A stretch of 64,000 nt of DNA, taken from an uncultured Bacteroidales bacterium. GTDB lineage: Bacteria; Bacteroidota; Bacteroidia; Bacteroidales; UBA932. Below, piece by piece: positions 51,604-60,257 of this stretch; positions within the stretch are counted from its first letter, which is position 1, and each line of letters starts with the position of its first letter. Made by a program: the position numbers and the translations under genes. Under the pieces are notes generated by a model, which had not been told where the DNA came from, ran no database searches, and saw nothing but the letters and a program-made list of their open reading frames with translations. The stretch spans positions 124,001 to 188,000 of the forward strand of contig CAMQDS010000001.1 of NCBI GenBank assembly GCA_946999645.1, in the 5' to 3' direction.

Positions 51604-53010
51604 TTAGAGAATAGGATATACATTTACTGCGTTCCAGTTCTCAACTTTAACTTTGATAATTACATTCATGTTCTGTGATACTATATCATCACCTCCGTCA
51701 GGTGTTGGTACTACATCACTTGGAACATCAGGATCGTTGGTTACCAAAATACCAGCACCACCGTTAAGCTGTGCCAAGTCAAGATTAATAAGCTTTCCAC
51801 CCTTGTTTGTAGTGGCGTCAAGAACTTTTTTAATTTTTGACTTTATATCAGAATAATATCCTTTGATATTTACGAAGCGGTGGTTTTCATCTACTTTACC
51901 TGTCTTGAATACAAAGTGAAGAGTAGGGGCATCACCGTCTGCTGCATAACTTGTTACTTTATCTGAGAAGTAGTTGAAAGCGGCTGCTTTTGGTGTGGCT
52001 GTCGTGGTGGCAAAATTAAAACCTGAATTGTTATAGTAAGAAACAGCTTCTGAAAGGTCTGTAGTCCCGTTAGGTTTGAATGCACCGTTGTTAAAATCAT
52101 ATATGCCGCCCATATAGGTAACTGCATTCATAAGCTCACCGTCTGAATTAAGAGTAACGCTGTTGAACTGATTGTAGAACCTGTTCATGAAGATACCAGT
52201 ATTCTCTGCTGTTATATCAACCCTTTCAAAGTATTTCCCCCAGTGAGGAGGAACAGTGTTTGTAGTCTTGTTATATACTTCACCATTGAGTTCTTTTTTC
52301 TTAAATGCTGTCCAAGCATCTGCACTTGTTTTAGTAGTATTTTCTGGTTGCTTAAGCCAATTTTTCATCCAATCTTCGGCTGCGGCTTTTTGTCCCGCCT
52401 TCCATGAAATTTTATAAAATTTTGTGCTTAAAACTTGGAAACGGTTCATGTTTGCAGTGAGTTCGAATTCTGCAGTTTTGATTTTAGTCTTCTGAGTATT
52501 CTGAGGGTCTACTCCCCAAGGCTCAATTGCTTTTGTTTCAAGAGTTTTTGTCCCAGCATAAAGTACTTCATCAACTTTTGCTTTTAATACAATATTGGCT
52601 AACTTTTTAATATTATGCCCTTCTGCTACTTGTCCTTGAGGATTTACTACTACAGTAGCTTTCACTGTCCCTGCTTTTACATCGAGAAATTTGTAACCGC
52701 CTTTATTCTCTAATGTGGCAGTGCTTGTTAATTTATTGTAATCTTCTGTCCCAGGAGTAAATTCCTTGAACTTATTCACAACTCCTTCAGCTGTTGTAAG
52801 ATATACATGAACTTTCTTAACTGAAGCAGCAGCATTATCTCCTACTTTATCCTGCAGATCTGTAAGTGCAGCACGTGTATTTGCACCGAGTTGGAGGCTG
52901 ACAGCAACAACACTTTCTTCCTGTCCTGTCTCAGAGAACTCTTTTTCCTTATTGCATGACGCCAAAACTAGTGCTAATGACGCCAACGAGAGAAATTTAA
53001 TTAATTTCAT
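51604..53010 (-). CDS. Major fimbrial subunit (Mfa1-like fimbrillin)
   Basis: A 468-residue pilin precursor. The lipoprotein signal ends at Cys19 (LASC), and GANTRAALTD places the likely processing site after Arg46, where a protease would free the donor-strand groove in type V pilus assembly. Two beta-sandwich domains follow, and the C-terminal NVIIKVKVENWNAVNVYPIL supplies the donor-like strand. The residue mix (Thr, Asn, Ala, Lys) is normal for shafts. It follows the DUF3575 gene by 36 bases. Shaft role is inferred from position and family. Confidence 0.82.
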   Translation of the reverse strand: MKLIKFLSLASLALVLASCNKEKEFSETGQEESVVAVSLQLGANTRAALTDLQDKVGDNAAASVKKVHVYLTTAEGVVNKFKEFTPGTEDYNKLTSTATLENKGGYKFLDVKAGTVKATVVVNPQGQVAEGHNIKKLANIVLKAKVDEVLYAGTKTLETKAIEPWGVDPQNTQKTKIKTAEFELTANMNRFQVLSTKFYKISWKAGQKAAAEDWMKNWLKQPENTTKTSADAWTAFKKKELNGEVYNKTTNTVPPHWGKYFERVDITAENTGIFMNRFYNQFNSVTLNSDGELMNAVTYMGGIYDFNNGAFKPNGTTDLSEAVSYYNNSGFNFATTTATPKAAAFNYFSDKVTSYAADGDAPTLHFVFKTGKVDENHRFVNIKGYYSDIKSKIKKVLDATTNKGGKLINLDLAQLNGGAGILVTNDPDVPSDVVPTPDGGDDIVSQNMNVIIKVKVENWNAVNVYPIL

Positions 53011-53046
53011 AGTTTTTTTATTAGTAAATATTTAAAACAATAATTT

Positions 53047-53643
53047 TTATCTTAATATATATATGAGTGACAAAGCTGCTTTTGTAGGACCCAAATAGTC
53101 TGCCTCGCCTCTGCCATCGGGTTTTCCACAAGCCGTACATTTGAATCTATTATAGTTGATATGTGCATAACCCAGCCCTGCTTCAACTTCAACGCTAAAT
53201 CTCTTGCTAAGAATGAAATGATATCCCATACTCATTCCTGCTCCATAGAACCAGCCCTCGTATCTGTGATCTGCCATAATATGATTTTTATTCTTCAGTA
53301 TAAACGGAATGTCTTTCCCGCCTACATTCATCTGGCCTGCATGAGAATGTACCCCTACAAAAAAACCGTTGAACACTTCGCAGGTCCAATACCTTATTCC
53401 AGGTTGCACCATCCAATGGCTGAACTTATTTGTCTTATATTGCTTGGAGGTTGGATTTTTCGTATATAAAATAGAATTGATTTGAAACAACGCATCAACG
53501 CTCCACTTATTGCCAAGGGTTATTTCTCCTGAAATATTAGGTACGAGCAAAGCATCCCCTATAAGATTATTCTTAACTGCGATATGCTGTGCCCGACATA
53601 ATATAGAAAAGAAGATAAATATAAAAACGATTAGGCGTCTCAT
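53047..53643 (-). CDS. DUF3575 family outer membrane-associated protein
   Basis: A 198-residue protein with a signal peptide (cleavage after about residue 18, LCRAQ) and a beta-barrel-like sequence of alternating aromatic strands. It starts HIAVKNNLIGDALLVPNISG and matches the DUF3575 family that opens many Bacteroidales pilus operons. Two Cys pairs (CTAC near 170) are present. It may help assembly or insertion of the pilus at the outer membrane; the exact function is unknown. It has its own -7 box 19 bases upstream. Confidence 0.82.
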   Translation of the reverse strand: MRRLIVFIFIFFSILCRAQHIAVKNNLIGDALLVPNISGEITLGNKWSVDALFQINSILYTKNPTSKQYKTNKFSHWMVQPGIRYWTCEVFNGFFVGVHSHAGQMNVGGKDIPFILKNKNHIMADHRYEGWFYGAGMSMGYHFILSKRFSVEVEAGLGYAHINYNRFKCTACGKPDGRGEADYLGPTKAALSLIYILR

Positions 53644-53661
53644 ATATTTTTATTTAGAGTG

Positions 53662-53669
53662 CAAAAGTA
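53662..53669 (-). promoter_or_regulatory. Promoter -7 element of the pilus operon
   Basis: On the minus strand TACTTTTG (TAnnTTTG), 19 bases before the DUF3575 ATG. No TTG box lies at 19-20 bases upstream, suggesting dependence on an activator, perhaps the adjacent AraC-family protein. Confidence 0.55.
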
Positions 53670-53725
53670 GATTAATTTAGATAATAATCTTTTTAATTTT
53701 GGACGTTTTTTTTATATATTAAAAT

Positions 53726-54550
53726 CTATTTCCTCTCCTTTGCTCTGGTCCTGAACTCTTTAGGGGTATATCCAAGATGTTTTTTGCAGAAAATCGAGAA
53801 ATGGGAAGGAGATGAGAAGTTCATAGAGAATGCTATCTCGGAAAAAGAATTTTCTGTAAATAAGATTTGATATTTAATATCCTCTATTGTCTGTCTTTTT
53901 ATCCATTTTGAAGGAGCTTCTCCAAATTCTATTCTGAAATGAGATTTGAAACTTGAAAGACTCATATTACACTTGTTTGCCAATTCTTCGATATTTTTAC
54001 ATTCGTTGTAATTCTCCATTACTATATCTCTGAATGACTGCTGTTCTCCTATTATAGGAGATAAAAATATCATTCGATCTTCAATAGAATAATAATATCT
54101 CAAATTCCAGAGCAGCATTTTGAAACTCAATTCATAAAAATGTGAAGTATTGACACCATCATCGAGATAACTCGATATTAGGAGCAAAAAGTTTCTTAGA
54201 TGTCCCTTTATTCCAAATGGCTTTGTTTGTATTTGGAAATTTGTACGATTTAGAATTTCTTTATAAAATGCATATTTTCGCAGTTTTGCAGATACCCGTT
54301 CAAATATTACTATTAAGATATCACAGCCTTTGTTACAATGAACTTTGAATAAGTTGTTTCTGCTGAAAAATATCATCTGATTTTTGGATAGTATAAATTC
54401 AGTATCTTTATATGAAACTGTCATACTACCTTCTAATATGAAGATTATACAGTCTTTGACTATAATATCGGAATAGTCATAGTCCTCATTATATGTGCAA
54501 TGCCTAAAGTCAATAACCTTATTACTTGCATCATTATTTTTAGTACTCAT
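53726..54550 (-). CDS. AraC family transcriptional regulator
   Basis: A 274-residue regulator. The N-terminal part is cupin-like (IIVKDCIIFILEGSMTVSYK, near residues 28-47); the C-terminal AraC domain has two helix-turn-helix motifs (NIEELANKCNMSLSSFKSHF near 188 and FSEIAFSMNFSSPSHFSIFC near 237). I chose the ATG at 54550 (MSTKNND); the frame is open to 54640 but that stretch overlaps the tRNA promoter. It lies 82 bases upstream of the pilus operon on the same strand, so it is the likely local activator. Confidence 0.87.
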   Translation of the reverse strand: MSTKNNDASNKVIDFRHCTYNEDYDYSDIIVKDCIIFILEGSMTVSYKDTEFILSKNQMIFFSRNNLFKVHCNKGCDILIVIFERVSAKLRKYAFYKEILNRTNFQIQTKPFGIKGHLRNFLLLISSYLDDGVNTSHFYELSFKMLLWNLRYYYSIEDRMIFLSPIIGEQQSFRDIVMENYNECKNIEELANKCNMSLSSFKSHFRIEFGEAPSKWIKRQTIEDIKYQILFTENSFSEIAFSMNFSSPSHFSIFCKKHLGYTPKEFRTRAKERK

Positions 54551-54602
54551 AGGAGACGAACTAAATATATGTAAAGTTTTTAGCGAAGATATAAATTTTT
54601 TT

Positions 54603-54632
54603 TTGCTTTTATTAAAAAACACATTATATTTG
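54603..54632 (+). promoter_or_regulatory. Promoter of tRNA-Pro
   Basis: TTG at 54603-54605 and TATATTTG at 54625-54632 with 19 bases between, about 60 bases before the mature tRNA. TTTGCAATCC here is one base from the TTTGCAGTCC of the ribosomal promoters. Confidence 0.75.
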
Positions 54633-54694
54633 CAATCCATTTTTGAAGGGATGACTTTGAAGGTGGTTTGAATGGAAAGTTGACAGAATGTTTT

Positions 54695-54768
54695 CGGGGT
54701 GTGGCGCAGTTGGCTAGCGCATCTGGTTTGGGACCAGAGGGTCCTGTGTTCGAGTCACAGTACCCCGA
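54695..54768 (+). tRNA. tRNA-Pro (anticodon TGG)
   Basis: A 74-base cloverleaf. Acceptor CGGGGTG (54695-54701) pairs with TACCCCG (54761-54767), with discriminator A54768. The anticodon stem TCTGG/CCAGA encloses loop TTTGGGA with anticodon TGG at 54729-54731, and the T-arm contains GTTCGAGTC. CCA is not encoded. A strong terminator follows. Confidence 0.97.
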
Positions 54769-54773
54769 CTTTT

Positions 54774-54811
54774 AGAGATACGATAACTATTGTTATTGTA
54801 TCTCTTTTTTT
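54774..54811 (+). terminator. Terminator after tRNA-Pro
   Basis: AGAGATACGATAAC (54774-54787) pairs with GTTATTGTATCTCT (54792-54805), a 14-bp stem with one G-T pair and loop TATT, followed by a T-run. Confidence 0.92.
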
Positions 54812-54851
54812 ATGCAGGTATTTCTGCCTATTATAAAAAAAATTATGGTTC

Positions 54852-54882
54852 TTGTATTTTGGACTTCATTTTTCTAAATTTG
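54852..54882 (+). promoter_or_regulatory. Promoter of the trxA operon
   Basis: TTG at 54852-54854 and TAAATTTG at 54875-54882, 20 bases apart, 40 bases upstream of the trxA ATG. It can drive the eight closely spaced genes to trmB. Confidence 0.65.
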
Positions 54883-54922
54883 TAAAATTGTATATTAATT
54901 AGTTTTTAAAATAGAATTTATT

Positions 54923-55240
54923 ATGGTACAGATAGCAACAGATAAAACATTTTCAGAACTTGTATCAGGTTCAGTTCCTGTAATTGTAGATTTTTGGGCA
55001 ACATGGTGCGGACCTTGCCGAGTTCTTTCTCCTATTGTAGATGAGTTTGCAGAGGAATATGAGGGAAAAGTCAAGGTGGTAAAATGCAATATTGATGATT
55101 GTGAAGAAAGCGCTGTTAAGTATGGCATAAGAAATATACCTACTCTGCTTTTCTTTAAAGACGGGCAAGTCGTAGACCGCTCTGTCGGGGTTATCCCTAA
55201 AGAAAGGATAGTCAGTATGGCTGAATCTTTATTAAAATAA
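54923..55240 (+). CDS. trxA: Thioredoxin
   Basis: A 105-residue cytoplasmic thioredoxin with active site WCGPC (Cys29, Cys32) and the cis-Pro segment IRNIPTLLFF near residues 70-79. It reduces protein disulfides and serves ribonucleotide reductase and other enzymes. Length is standard. It is the first gene after the promoter at 54852. Confidence 0.96.
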   Translation: MVQIATDKTFSELVSGSVPVIVDFWATWCGPCRVLSPIVDEFAEEYEGKVKVVKCNIDDCEESAVKYGIRNIPTLLFFKDGQVVDRSVGVIPKERIVSMAESLLK

Positions 55241-55263
55241 TTACATTTCAAACCGTTATTAAT

Positions 55264-55938
55264 ATGAAAAAAATATTTTCAGCGGCAGTGGTGATTCTAT
55301 TGTTCGCCAGTTTGTCTGCGAATGGGCAGGCAGTAAAAACAGGTATTTTGGCAGGTTTTACTTCATCATCTGCAAATATCAAAGATTTTGACGTCAATTC
55401 TGTGTCATTATACCATGCTGGAATTACTTTTAATATTCCTATTGTGGCTGGTTTTGCTATACAACCTGGCTTGTTATATCAGGTTAAAGGAGCAAAGGTT
55501 AAAGATGCTAAGGAAATGTCTGCAGGTGCGGCAATTCGTACTTTGCATACGGAAATAGGATATTTGGAATTACCAGTGCAACTTCAGTGGGGTCCTGATT
55601 TAGGACTGTTTAGACCATATGTGTTTGCAGAGCCTTTTGTCGGCATCGGTATTAATACTAAGAATGCAGCCACTACTTTTAAGGCAATCAATGAAAAACA
55701 AAATGATTTTGAAAAGGCTGCTCTTAAAAGATTGGAATATGGTTTGGGACTTGGAGCTGGAGTGGAGTTTTGGAGGCTTCAACTGTCAGTCAGGTATTTC
55801 TGGAATTTAGGTCCATTATACGATGGAAAAAGCACAGTTGAAGAAACAAAGGATGCTATTGCCAGGGCTGTAGGTACTGCCTTTAAGGAACACAGAAATT
55901 TCAATGGAATAACTGCTTCTGTTGCAATATTCTTTTAA
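55264..55938 (+). CDS. Outer-membrane beta-barrel protein (PorT-like fold)
   Basis: A 224-residue exported protein with a signal peptide (MKKIFSAAVVILLFASLSANG then QAV) and an 8-strand barrel pattern: IQPGLLYQVKGAKV, YLELPVQLQW, FRPYVFAEPFVGIGI, LGLGAGVEFWRLQLSVRY, ending in Phe-Phe. This fits the OMP_b-brl_2 type common in Bacteroidota. Function is unknown. It lies between trxA and the LOG gene with short gaps (23 and 11 bases). Confidence 0.82.
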   Translation: MKKIFSAAVVILLFASLSANGQAVKTGILAGFTSSSANIKDFDVNSVSLYHAGITFNIPIVAGFAIQPGLLYQVKGAKVKDAKEMSAGAAIRTLHTEIGYLELPVQLQWGPDLGLFRPYVFAEPFVGIGINTKNAATTFKAINEKQNDFEKAALKRLEYGLGLGAGVEFWRLQLSVRYFWNLGPLYDGKSTVEETKDAIARAVGTAFKEHRNFNGITASVAIFF

Positions 55939-55949
55939 ATGGCATAACC

Positions 55950-56477
55950 GTGGATAAAAAGCTGGTAATATTTTGTTCCGCAAGCAGTGATATAGATCCT
56001 ATGTACAACGAAGTTGCACGTGAGGTAGTACGTGCAGCTTGTAAAAAGGGTTATTCTATTGTTTCTGGGGGAGCTATAAAAGGTACGATGAAAGTGGTGG
56101 CTGATGAAGTCGCTGCTGTGGGAGGTTATCATACTGGTGTAATTCCTCGTTTTATGGAGGATGTAAAATATCCAGGACTGAATGAGTCTATTGTCGTTGA
56201 TACAATGGCTGAGCGAAAGGCTAAAATGCGTGAAGGAACAAGTGTTGCAATCGCTCTTCCTGGTGGCATAGGAACTTTGGATGAACTTGTGGAAACTCAC
56301 ACTCTTGCAAAGTTGGATAAATATCATGGCAAGGTTTTGGCCCTTAATATCAACGGATTTTATGAGCCTCTTAAACGTTTGCTGGAATATTACGTATCAA
56401 CAGGAATGATGACTCGGAAGGACATGGAGTTGCTCTGTTTTGCGGATACTGTGGAGGATTTAGTAATGTTCCTGTAA
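55950..56477 (+). CDS. LOG family nucleotide 5'-monophosphate phosphoribohydrolase
   Basis: A 175-residue LOG-like Rossmann protein. The motif PGGIGTLDEL near residues 102-111 and the Arg in MAERKAKM bind substrate. Enzymes of this family release free bases such as cytokinins from nucleoside monophosphates and were once misnamed lysine decarboxylases. It starts with GTG at 55950, since the only nearby ATG (55939) meets a stop at once. Confidence 0.85.
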   Translation: MDKKLVIFCSASSDIDPMYNEVAREVVRAACKKGYSIVSGGAIKGTMKVVADEVAAVGGYHTGVIPRFMEDVKYPGLNESIVVDTMAERKAKMREGTSVAIALPGGIGTLDELVETHTLAKLDKYHGKVLALNINGFYEPLKRLLEYYVSTGMMTRKDMELLCFADTVEDLVMFL

Positions 56478-56482
56478 GTCTG

Positions 56483-57466
56483 ATGAGTATAAATGAACTA
56501 AAGACACATATAGCGGATGAACTTCGCCAGGTATCCCAACATATATCCCACTGTCTGGAAAGCGATATAGATTTACTGAATGAAACTAACAGGTCGATAT
56601 TGTCACATAACGGCAAAATGCTTCGTCCTGTTTTATCTATATTAACTGCAAAGATATGTGGATGTGACAAAGTAACTGAGGACACCATCAGGTTTGCTGC
56701 GGCATCTGAAATTTTGCATAATGCAACTCTTTTCCATGATGATGTGGCAGATAATAGTTCAAGTCGAAGAGGGGTACCTACTGTAATGTCATTACTTGGT
56801 TGTAGAGCTTCAGTTCTTCTTGGTGATTATTGGCTGGTAAAGGCATTGGAACAGATTCTATCAGCCGACTATCATAAGGTAGAAGTGATAAGCTTGTTCT
56901 CTTCAACTTTGGGTCATCTTGCTGAAGGTGAAATGCTACAATTACAGAAATCGCGGTTGTGTGATACCACTGAATGTGACTATTATACAATTATATACAA
57001 TAAGACTGCATCTCTATTTGAAACTGCCGCTGTGTCGGCTGCCATTTCAGTCAAAGCTGCAAAGGAAGTGATAGATTCCATACGGGAATATGCTATAAAT
57101 TTAGGAATTGCATTTCAGATTAAGGATGATATTTTTGACTATATAGGAGATTCTTCTATCGGGAAGCCAGTTGGTATCGATTTGAAAGAAAAGAAAATAA
57201 CCTTGCCCCTCCTCGGTGCTTTTCAAATTTGTCCTAAAGATGAAGAACTTTATATAAGAAAACGTCTTTGTGATATAGATGCACATCCTGAATTTCAAAA
57301 CGAGATAATTGATTTTATTAATAAGTATAGAGGTATTGATTATGCAACATTACAGTTGAATAATCATATCGATAAGGCGAAAAACGCAATAAGAAATTTT
57401 CCGGAAGGAACTAATAAGGATTGTCTTATATTTTTAGCCGAATATGTTGCAGATAGAAAATTATGA
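56483..57466 (+). CDS. Polyprenyl diphosphate synthase (long-chain trans type)
   Basis: A 327-residue trans-isoprenyl diphosphate synthase. The first Asp-rich motif is HDDVAD (Asp86, Asp87, Asp90) followed by SSSRRG, and the second is FQIKDDIFDY near 208. Such enzymes extend farnesyl diphosphate, giving the tail of menaquinone. Chain length cannot be read confidently. It overlaps holB by 4 bases (ATGA). Confidence 0.9.
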   Translation: MSINELKTHIADELRQVSQHISHCLESDIDLLNETNRSILSHNGKMLRPVLSILTAKICGCDKVTEDTIRFAAASEILHNATLFHDDVADNSSSRRGVPTVMSLLGCRASVLLGDYWLVKALEQILSADYHKVEVISLFSSTLGHLAEGEMLQLQKSRLCDTTECDYYTIIYNKTASLFETAAVSAAISVKAAKEVIDSIREYAINLGIAFQIKDDIFDYIGDSSIGKPVGIDLKEKKITLPLLGAFQICPKDEELYIRKRLCDIDAHPEFQNEIIDFINKYRGIDYATLQLNNHIDKAKNAIRNFPEGTNKDCLIFLAEYVADRKL

Positions 57467-58596
57467 AATTTTCTGATATAAGGGGAAATGAAGATATAAA
57501 AAAGGCGTTTGTCGGTATGGTGGACTCTGGCAGAATCCCTCATGCTATCCTTATGTATGAAAATGACGGGTGCGGTGCCTTGCCGCTTGCCCTTGCTTTT
57601 ATGCAATATATAAATTGCAAGAATAAAGAAAACGGAGATTCGTGTGGCGTTTGTCCGTCTTGCAATCAGAACTCCAAACTTATTTATCCTGATATTCATT
57701 TTACTTTTCCTGTAACTTCTGGCTCGAAGGTATCTGGAGAAGTTGGTAACCTCGAGTGTAGTCAGTTTTCTGAATATTGGAGGGATTTGGTGTTGAAAAA
57801 TCCTTATTTTCTTGAAAATGAATTACCTATTGCTTTGGGATATGAAAAGAAATCAGGTCTTATTTCAAAGGCGGAGGGTGCAGCCATTTTGAGAAAATTG
57901 TCAGTTTCTTCTTTGTCTGATGGATATAGGGGCGTGATAATGTATTTGCCGGAAAAGATGAATGGTCAGACTGCAAATATGTTGCTTAAATCTATTGAAG
58001 AGCCTTCCGAAAAGACAATATTTATCCTTATAACTCACAACCCTGAATCTGTATTGCAGACAATATCTTCCAGGTGTATTAGAATAAGAGTTACGCCTTT
58101 GTCGGAGGAGGAAGTCAGGAGTTCGCTTGTTACAAGGCTCGGTGTGACTGACAGCGATGCGGTTGAGGCTGCAAAATTTGCTGAAGGTAGTGTGGGGAAG
58201 GCTTTGCAAAGAATTGCTGCACGGACTGAGAATGTGGAAATAAGTGATTTATTCCAGGACTTAATGCAGAACCTTATGCAGAAAGATTTACTTTCCGCGC
58301 TGGAAGTAGGGGATGCCATATCTTCTCTTGATTCAAGGGAAAAGCAGAAAACTTTTTGTACTTATGCTGGCACGGCAATAAGGAAAATTTTTCTATTGCA
58401 ACAGGGGTTGGATAATATTGCTGGTATAGAGCCAGAGAATGAAGTATTTTACAATGACGCAGCTACAAGATGCCAAAAGACATTTTGCAGAAAAGCAGCA
58501 GATATTTTTAGTCATGCTTTTGGTATGCTTGACAGGAATGTAAACCAAAAAGTTGTGTTTACATCTCTTGTAGGAAGATTGTTTGTAAGTATTTGA
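57463..58596 (+). CDS. holB: DNA polymerase III delta' subunit
   Basis: A 377-residue clamp-loader subunit. FSDIRGNEDIKKAF, SGRIPHAILMYEN (degenerate Walker A, as in delta'), zinc cysteines at 52, 61, 64 and 67, and EKMNGQTANMLLKSIEEPSEK with TISSRC are clear. It overlaps the prenyl synthase gene and precedes ricT by 3 bases, the usual holB-ricT-gldH order of this phylum. Confidence 0.93.
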   Translation: MKFSDIRGNEDIKKAFVGMVDSGRIPHAILMYENDGCGALPLALAFMQYINCKNKENGDSCGVCPSCNQNSKLIYPDIHFTFPVTSGSKVSGEVGNLECSQFSEYWRDLVLKNPYFLENELPIALGYEKKSGLISKAEGAAILRKLSVSSLSDGYRGVIMYLPEKMNGQTANMLLKSIEEPSEKTIFILITHNPESVLQTISSRCIRIRVTPLSEEEVRSSLVTRLGVTDSDAVEAAKFAEGSVGKALQRIAARTENVEISDLFQDLMQNLMQKDLLSALEVGDAISSLDSREKQKTFCTYAGTAIRKIFLLQQGLDNIAGIEPENEVFYNDAATRCQKTFCRKAADIFSHAFGMLDRNVNQKVVFTSLVGRLFVSI

Positions 58597-58599
58597 TGT

Positions 58600-59754
58600 A
58601 TGCATGAAAATGAAAATATAATATATGATTGTCATAGGGGCTGTTCAGTATCTTATGGCAATGACGGTACAGCCGAGTGTAATTACAGACCAGGTTGCTG
58701 TAAGTTGCAGGATTACAATTGGCTTGAAAAAATTACGCAGGAAAAATATTCAGATTTATTTGAAGTAAGGTTTAAAAATACCAGAAAGGGTATTTATGTA
58801 AATTGTTCTGGACAGAATGTTAAAACAGGAGACTTTGTAGTCGTTGAGGCTCAAAGCGGTCATGATTTGGGTATTGTCGTCCTTGAAGGCCCTATTGTAG
58901 CCCGGCAGATGAGATGCAAAGGTATTGACCCGAAAACTGCGGAATTGAAAAAAATATATAGGAAGGCAAAGCCTTTTGATATAGAAAAGTGGCAGGAGGC
59001 TATTGCACGTGAGCAACAGACGATGATTCGTTCTCGTCGTATCGCTACAGACCTTGGTCTTGATATGAAGATTGGGGATGTCGAATTTCAGGGAGATGGG
59101 ACTAAGGCTATATTCTACTATATAGCAGAAGGACGTGTCGATTTCAGACAACTTATTAAGGTATTGGCAGAGGAATTTAGAATTAAGATAGAGATGAAGC
59201 AGATAGGTGCCAGACAAGAAGCAGGTCTGATAGGAGGCATAGGAATATGCGGTAGAGAATTATGTTGTGCCAACTATATTACCAATTTCAAATCTATCTC
59301 TACAAATGCTGCAAGGTGTCAGGACTTGTCGCTTAATCCCCAAAAATTAGCTGGGCAGTGCGGTAAGTTGAAATGTTGCCTTAATTACGAAGTGGCTGTC
59401 TATTTGGATGCACAATCTCGCATTCCAAGAGTACATGAGCCTCTTGAGTTCGAGGATGGTCTGGCATATCTTGTCAAAACGGATATTCTTAAAGAGATAA
59501 TGTTCTTTTCATACGATAAAAATTCTCTGTCAAATATCTATCCATTAGCCGCTTCTGAAGTTGCAGAAATTATAAAGATGAATAGGAATGGCATCAGACC
59601 TGAGTCGTTAAAGACTGAACCAGAACCAGATAGACCTGAATTTATATCTGCTGTTGGAGACGATAGTATATCGAGATTTGATAATATTAATAATAAGAAA
59701 CGTCGTACAGCCAGGAATAAGGGAGGTAATAAAAATCGTAATCAAAAGAGTTAA
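58600..59754 (+). CDS. ricT: RicT/PSP1-domain protein
   Basis: A 384-residue PSP1 (YaaT/RicT) family protein. The domain spans about residues 45-290, with VKTGDFVVVEAQSGHDLGIV near 78 and the Cys-bearing IGICGRELCCANYITNF and GQCGKLKCCLNYE near 207 and 250. In Bacillus RicT is part of a Y-complex with iron-sulfur clusters that tunes mRNA cleavage. Extra Cys residues near the N-terminus (CHRGCSVSY, CNYRPGCC) are notable. The C-terminal tail is Lys/Asn/Arg-rich. Confidence 0.9.
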   Translation: MHENENIIYDCHRGCSVSYGNDGTAECNYRPGCCKLQDYNWLEKITQEKYSDLFEVRFKNTRKGIYVNCSGQNVKTGDFVVVEAQSGHDLGIVVLEGPIVARQMRCKGIDPKTAELKKIYRKAKPFDIEKWQEAIAREQQTMIRSRRIATDLGLDMKIGDVEFQGDGTKAIFYYIAEGRVDFRQLIKVLAEEFRIKIEMKQIGARQEAGLIGGIGICGRELCCANYITNFKSISTNAARCQDLSLNPQKLAGQCGKLKCCLNYEVAVYLDAQSRIPRVHEPLEFEDGLAYLVKTDILKEIMFFSYDKNSLSNIYPLAASEVAEIIKMNRNGIRPESLKTEPEPDRPEFISAVGDDSISRFDNINNKKRRTARNKGGNKNRNQKS

Positions 59755-59776
59755 AACATAAAGTCTTAAAGTTGAT

Positions 59777-60256
59777 ATGGGTATTTGGAAGTCTATAATA
59801 CACTCTTCATTGCGTTTGGTCTTTTTGTCAATAGCTTTTATTTGTATATTTTCTTGCTCTCGTCCGAATATACAGGAGTATTTTGTAAAAACTGCCGATA
59901 GAGATGAGGATGGAAACTTTGCCTTTACCTTTGATTTGGAGAAAACTTATGTTTATGATATTGACATTCTTATTGTTATGGACTGTAACAGAAAATGTTT
60001 CAATAAGTTTGAAAATACTTATATAAACATTATGTGGGTTTCTCCGAAAGGAAAACATTACGAAGAAAAAGTATGGTTTTCAAGAGATAATTTATCTCAA
60101 GAAACAAGACTTTCAAGATTATTTATGTTGCCTTATCGTTCAAATCTTCGTCCTTTCGAATATGGTGAATGGTCTGTTTATATGACATTGGATGATAAGA
60201 TTATAGAAGATTTCAAAATTCCTGGAGTTGGAATAAGACTTAAAACCGAAAAGTAA
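59777..60256 (+). CDS. gldH: GldH-like gliding motility lipoprotein
   Basis: A 159-residue lipoprotein with signal ending at a Cys near residue 27 (CIFSC) and a single beta-rich domain including CFNKFENTYINIMWVSPKG and GEWSVYMTLDD, matching GldH. In Flavobacterium GldH is needed for gliding; in non-gliding Bacteroidales it occurs too, with unknown role. It lies 22 bases after ricT. No other gliding or type IX secretion gene is in the window. Confidence 0.82.
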   Translation: MGIWKSIIHSSLRLVFLSIAFICIFSCSRPNIQEYFVKTADRDEDGNFAFTFDLEKTYVYDIDILIVMDCNRKCFNKFENTYINIMWVSPKGKHYEEKVWFSRDNLSQETRLSRLFMLPYRSNLRPFEYGEWSVYMTLDDKIIEDFKIPGVGIRLKTEK

Positions 60257-60257
60257 T

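Noticed and set aside
54695..54768. tRNA-Pro as an integration site for the pilus region
   Set aside because: The pilus genes lie on the 5' side of the tRNA, there is no integrase, and I saw no repeated copy of the tRNA 3' end.
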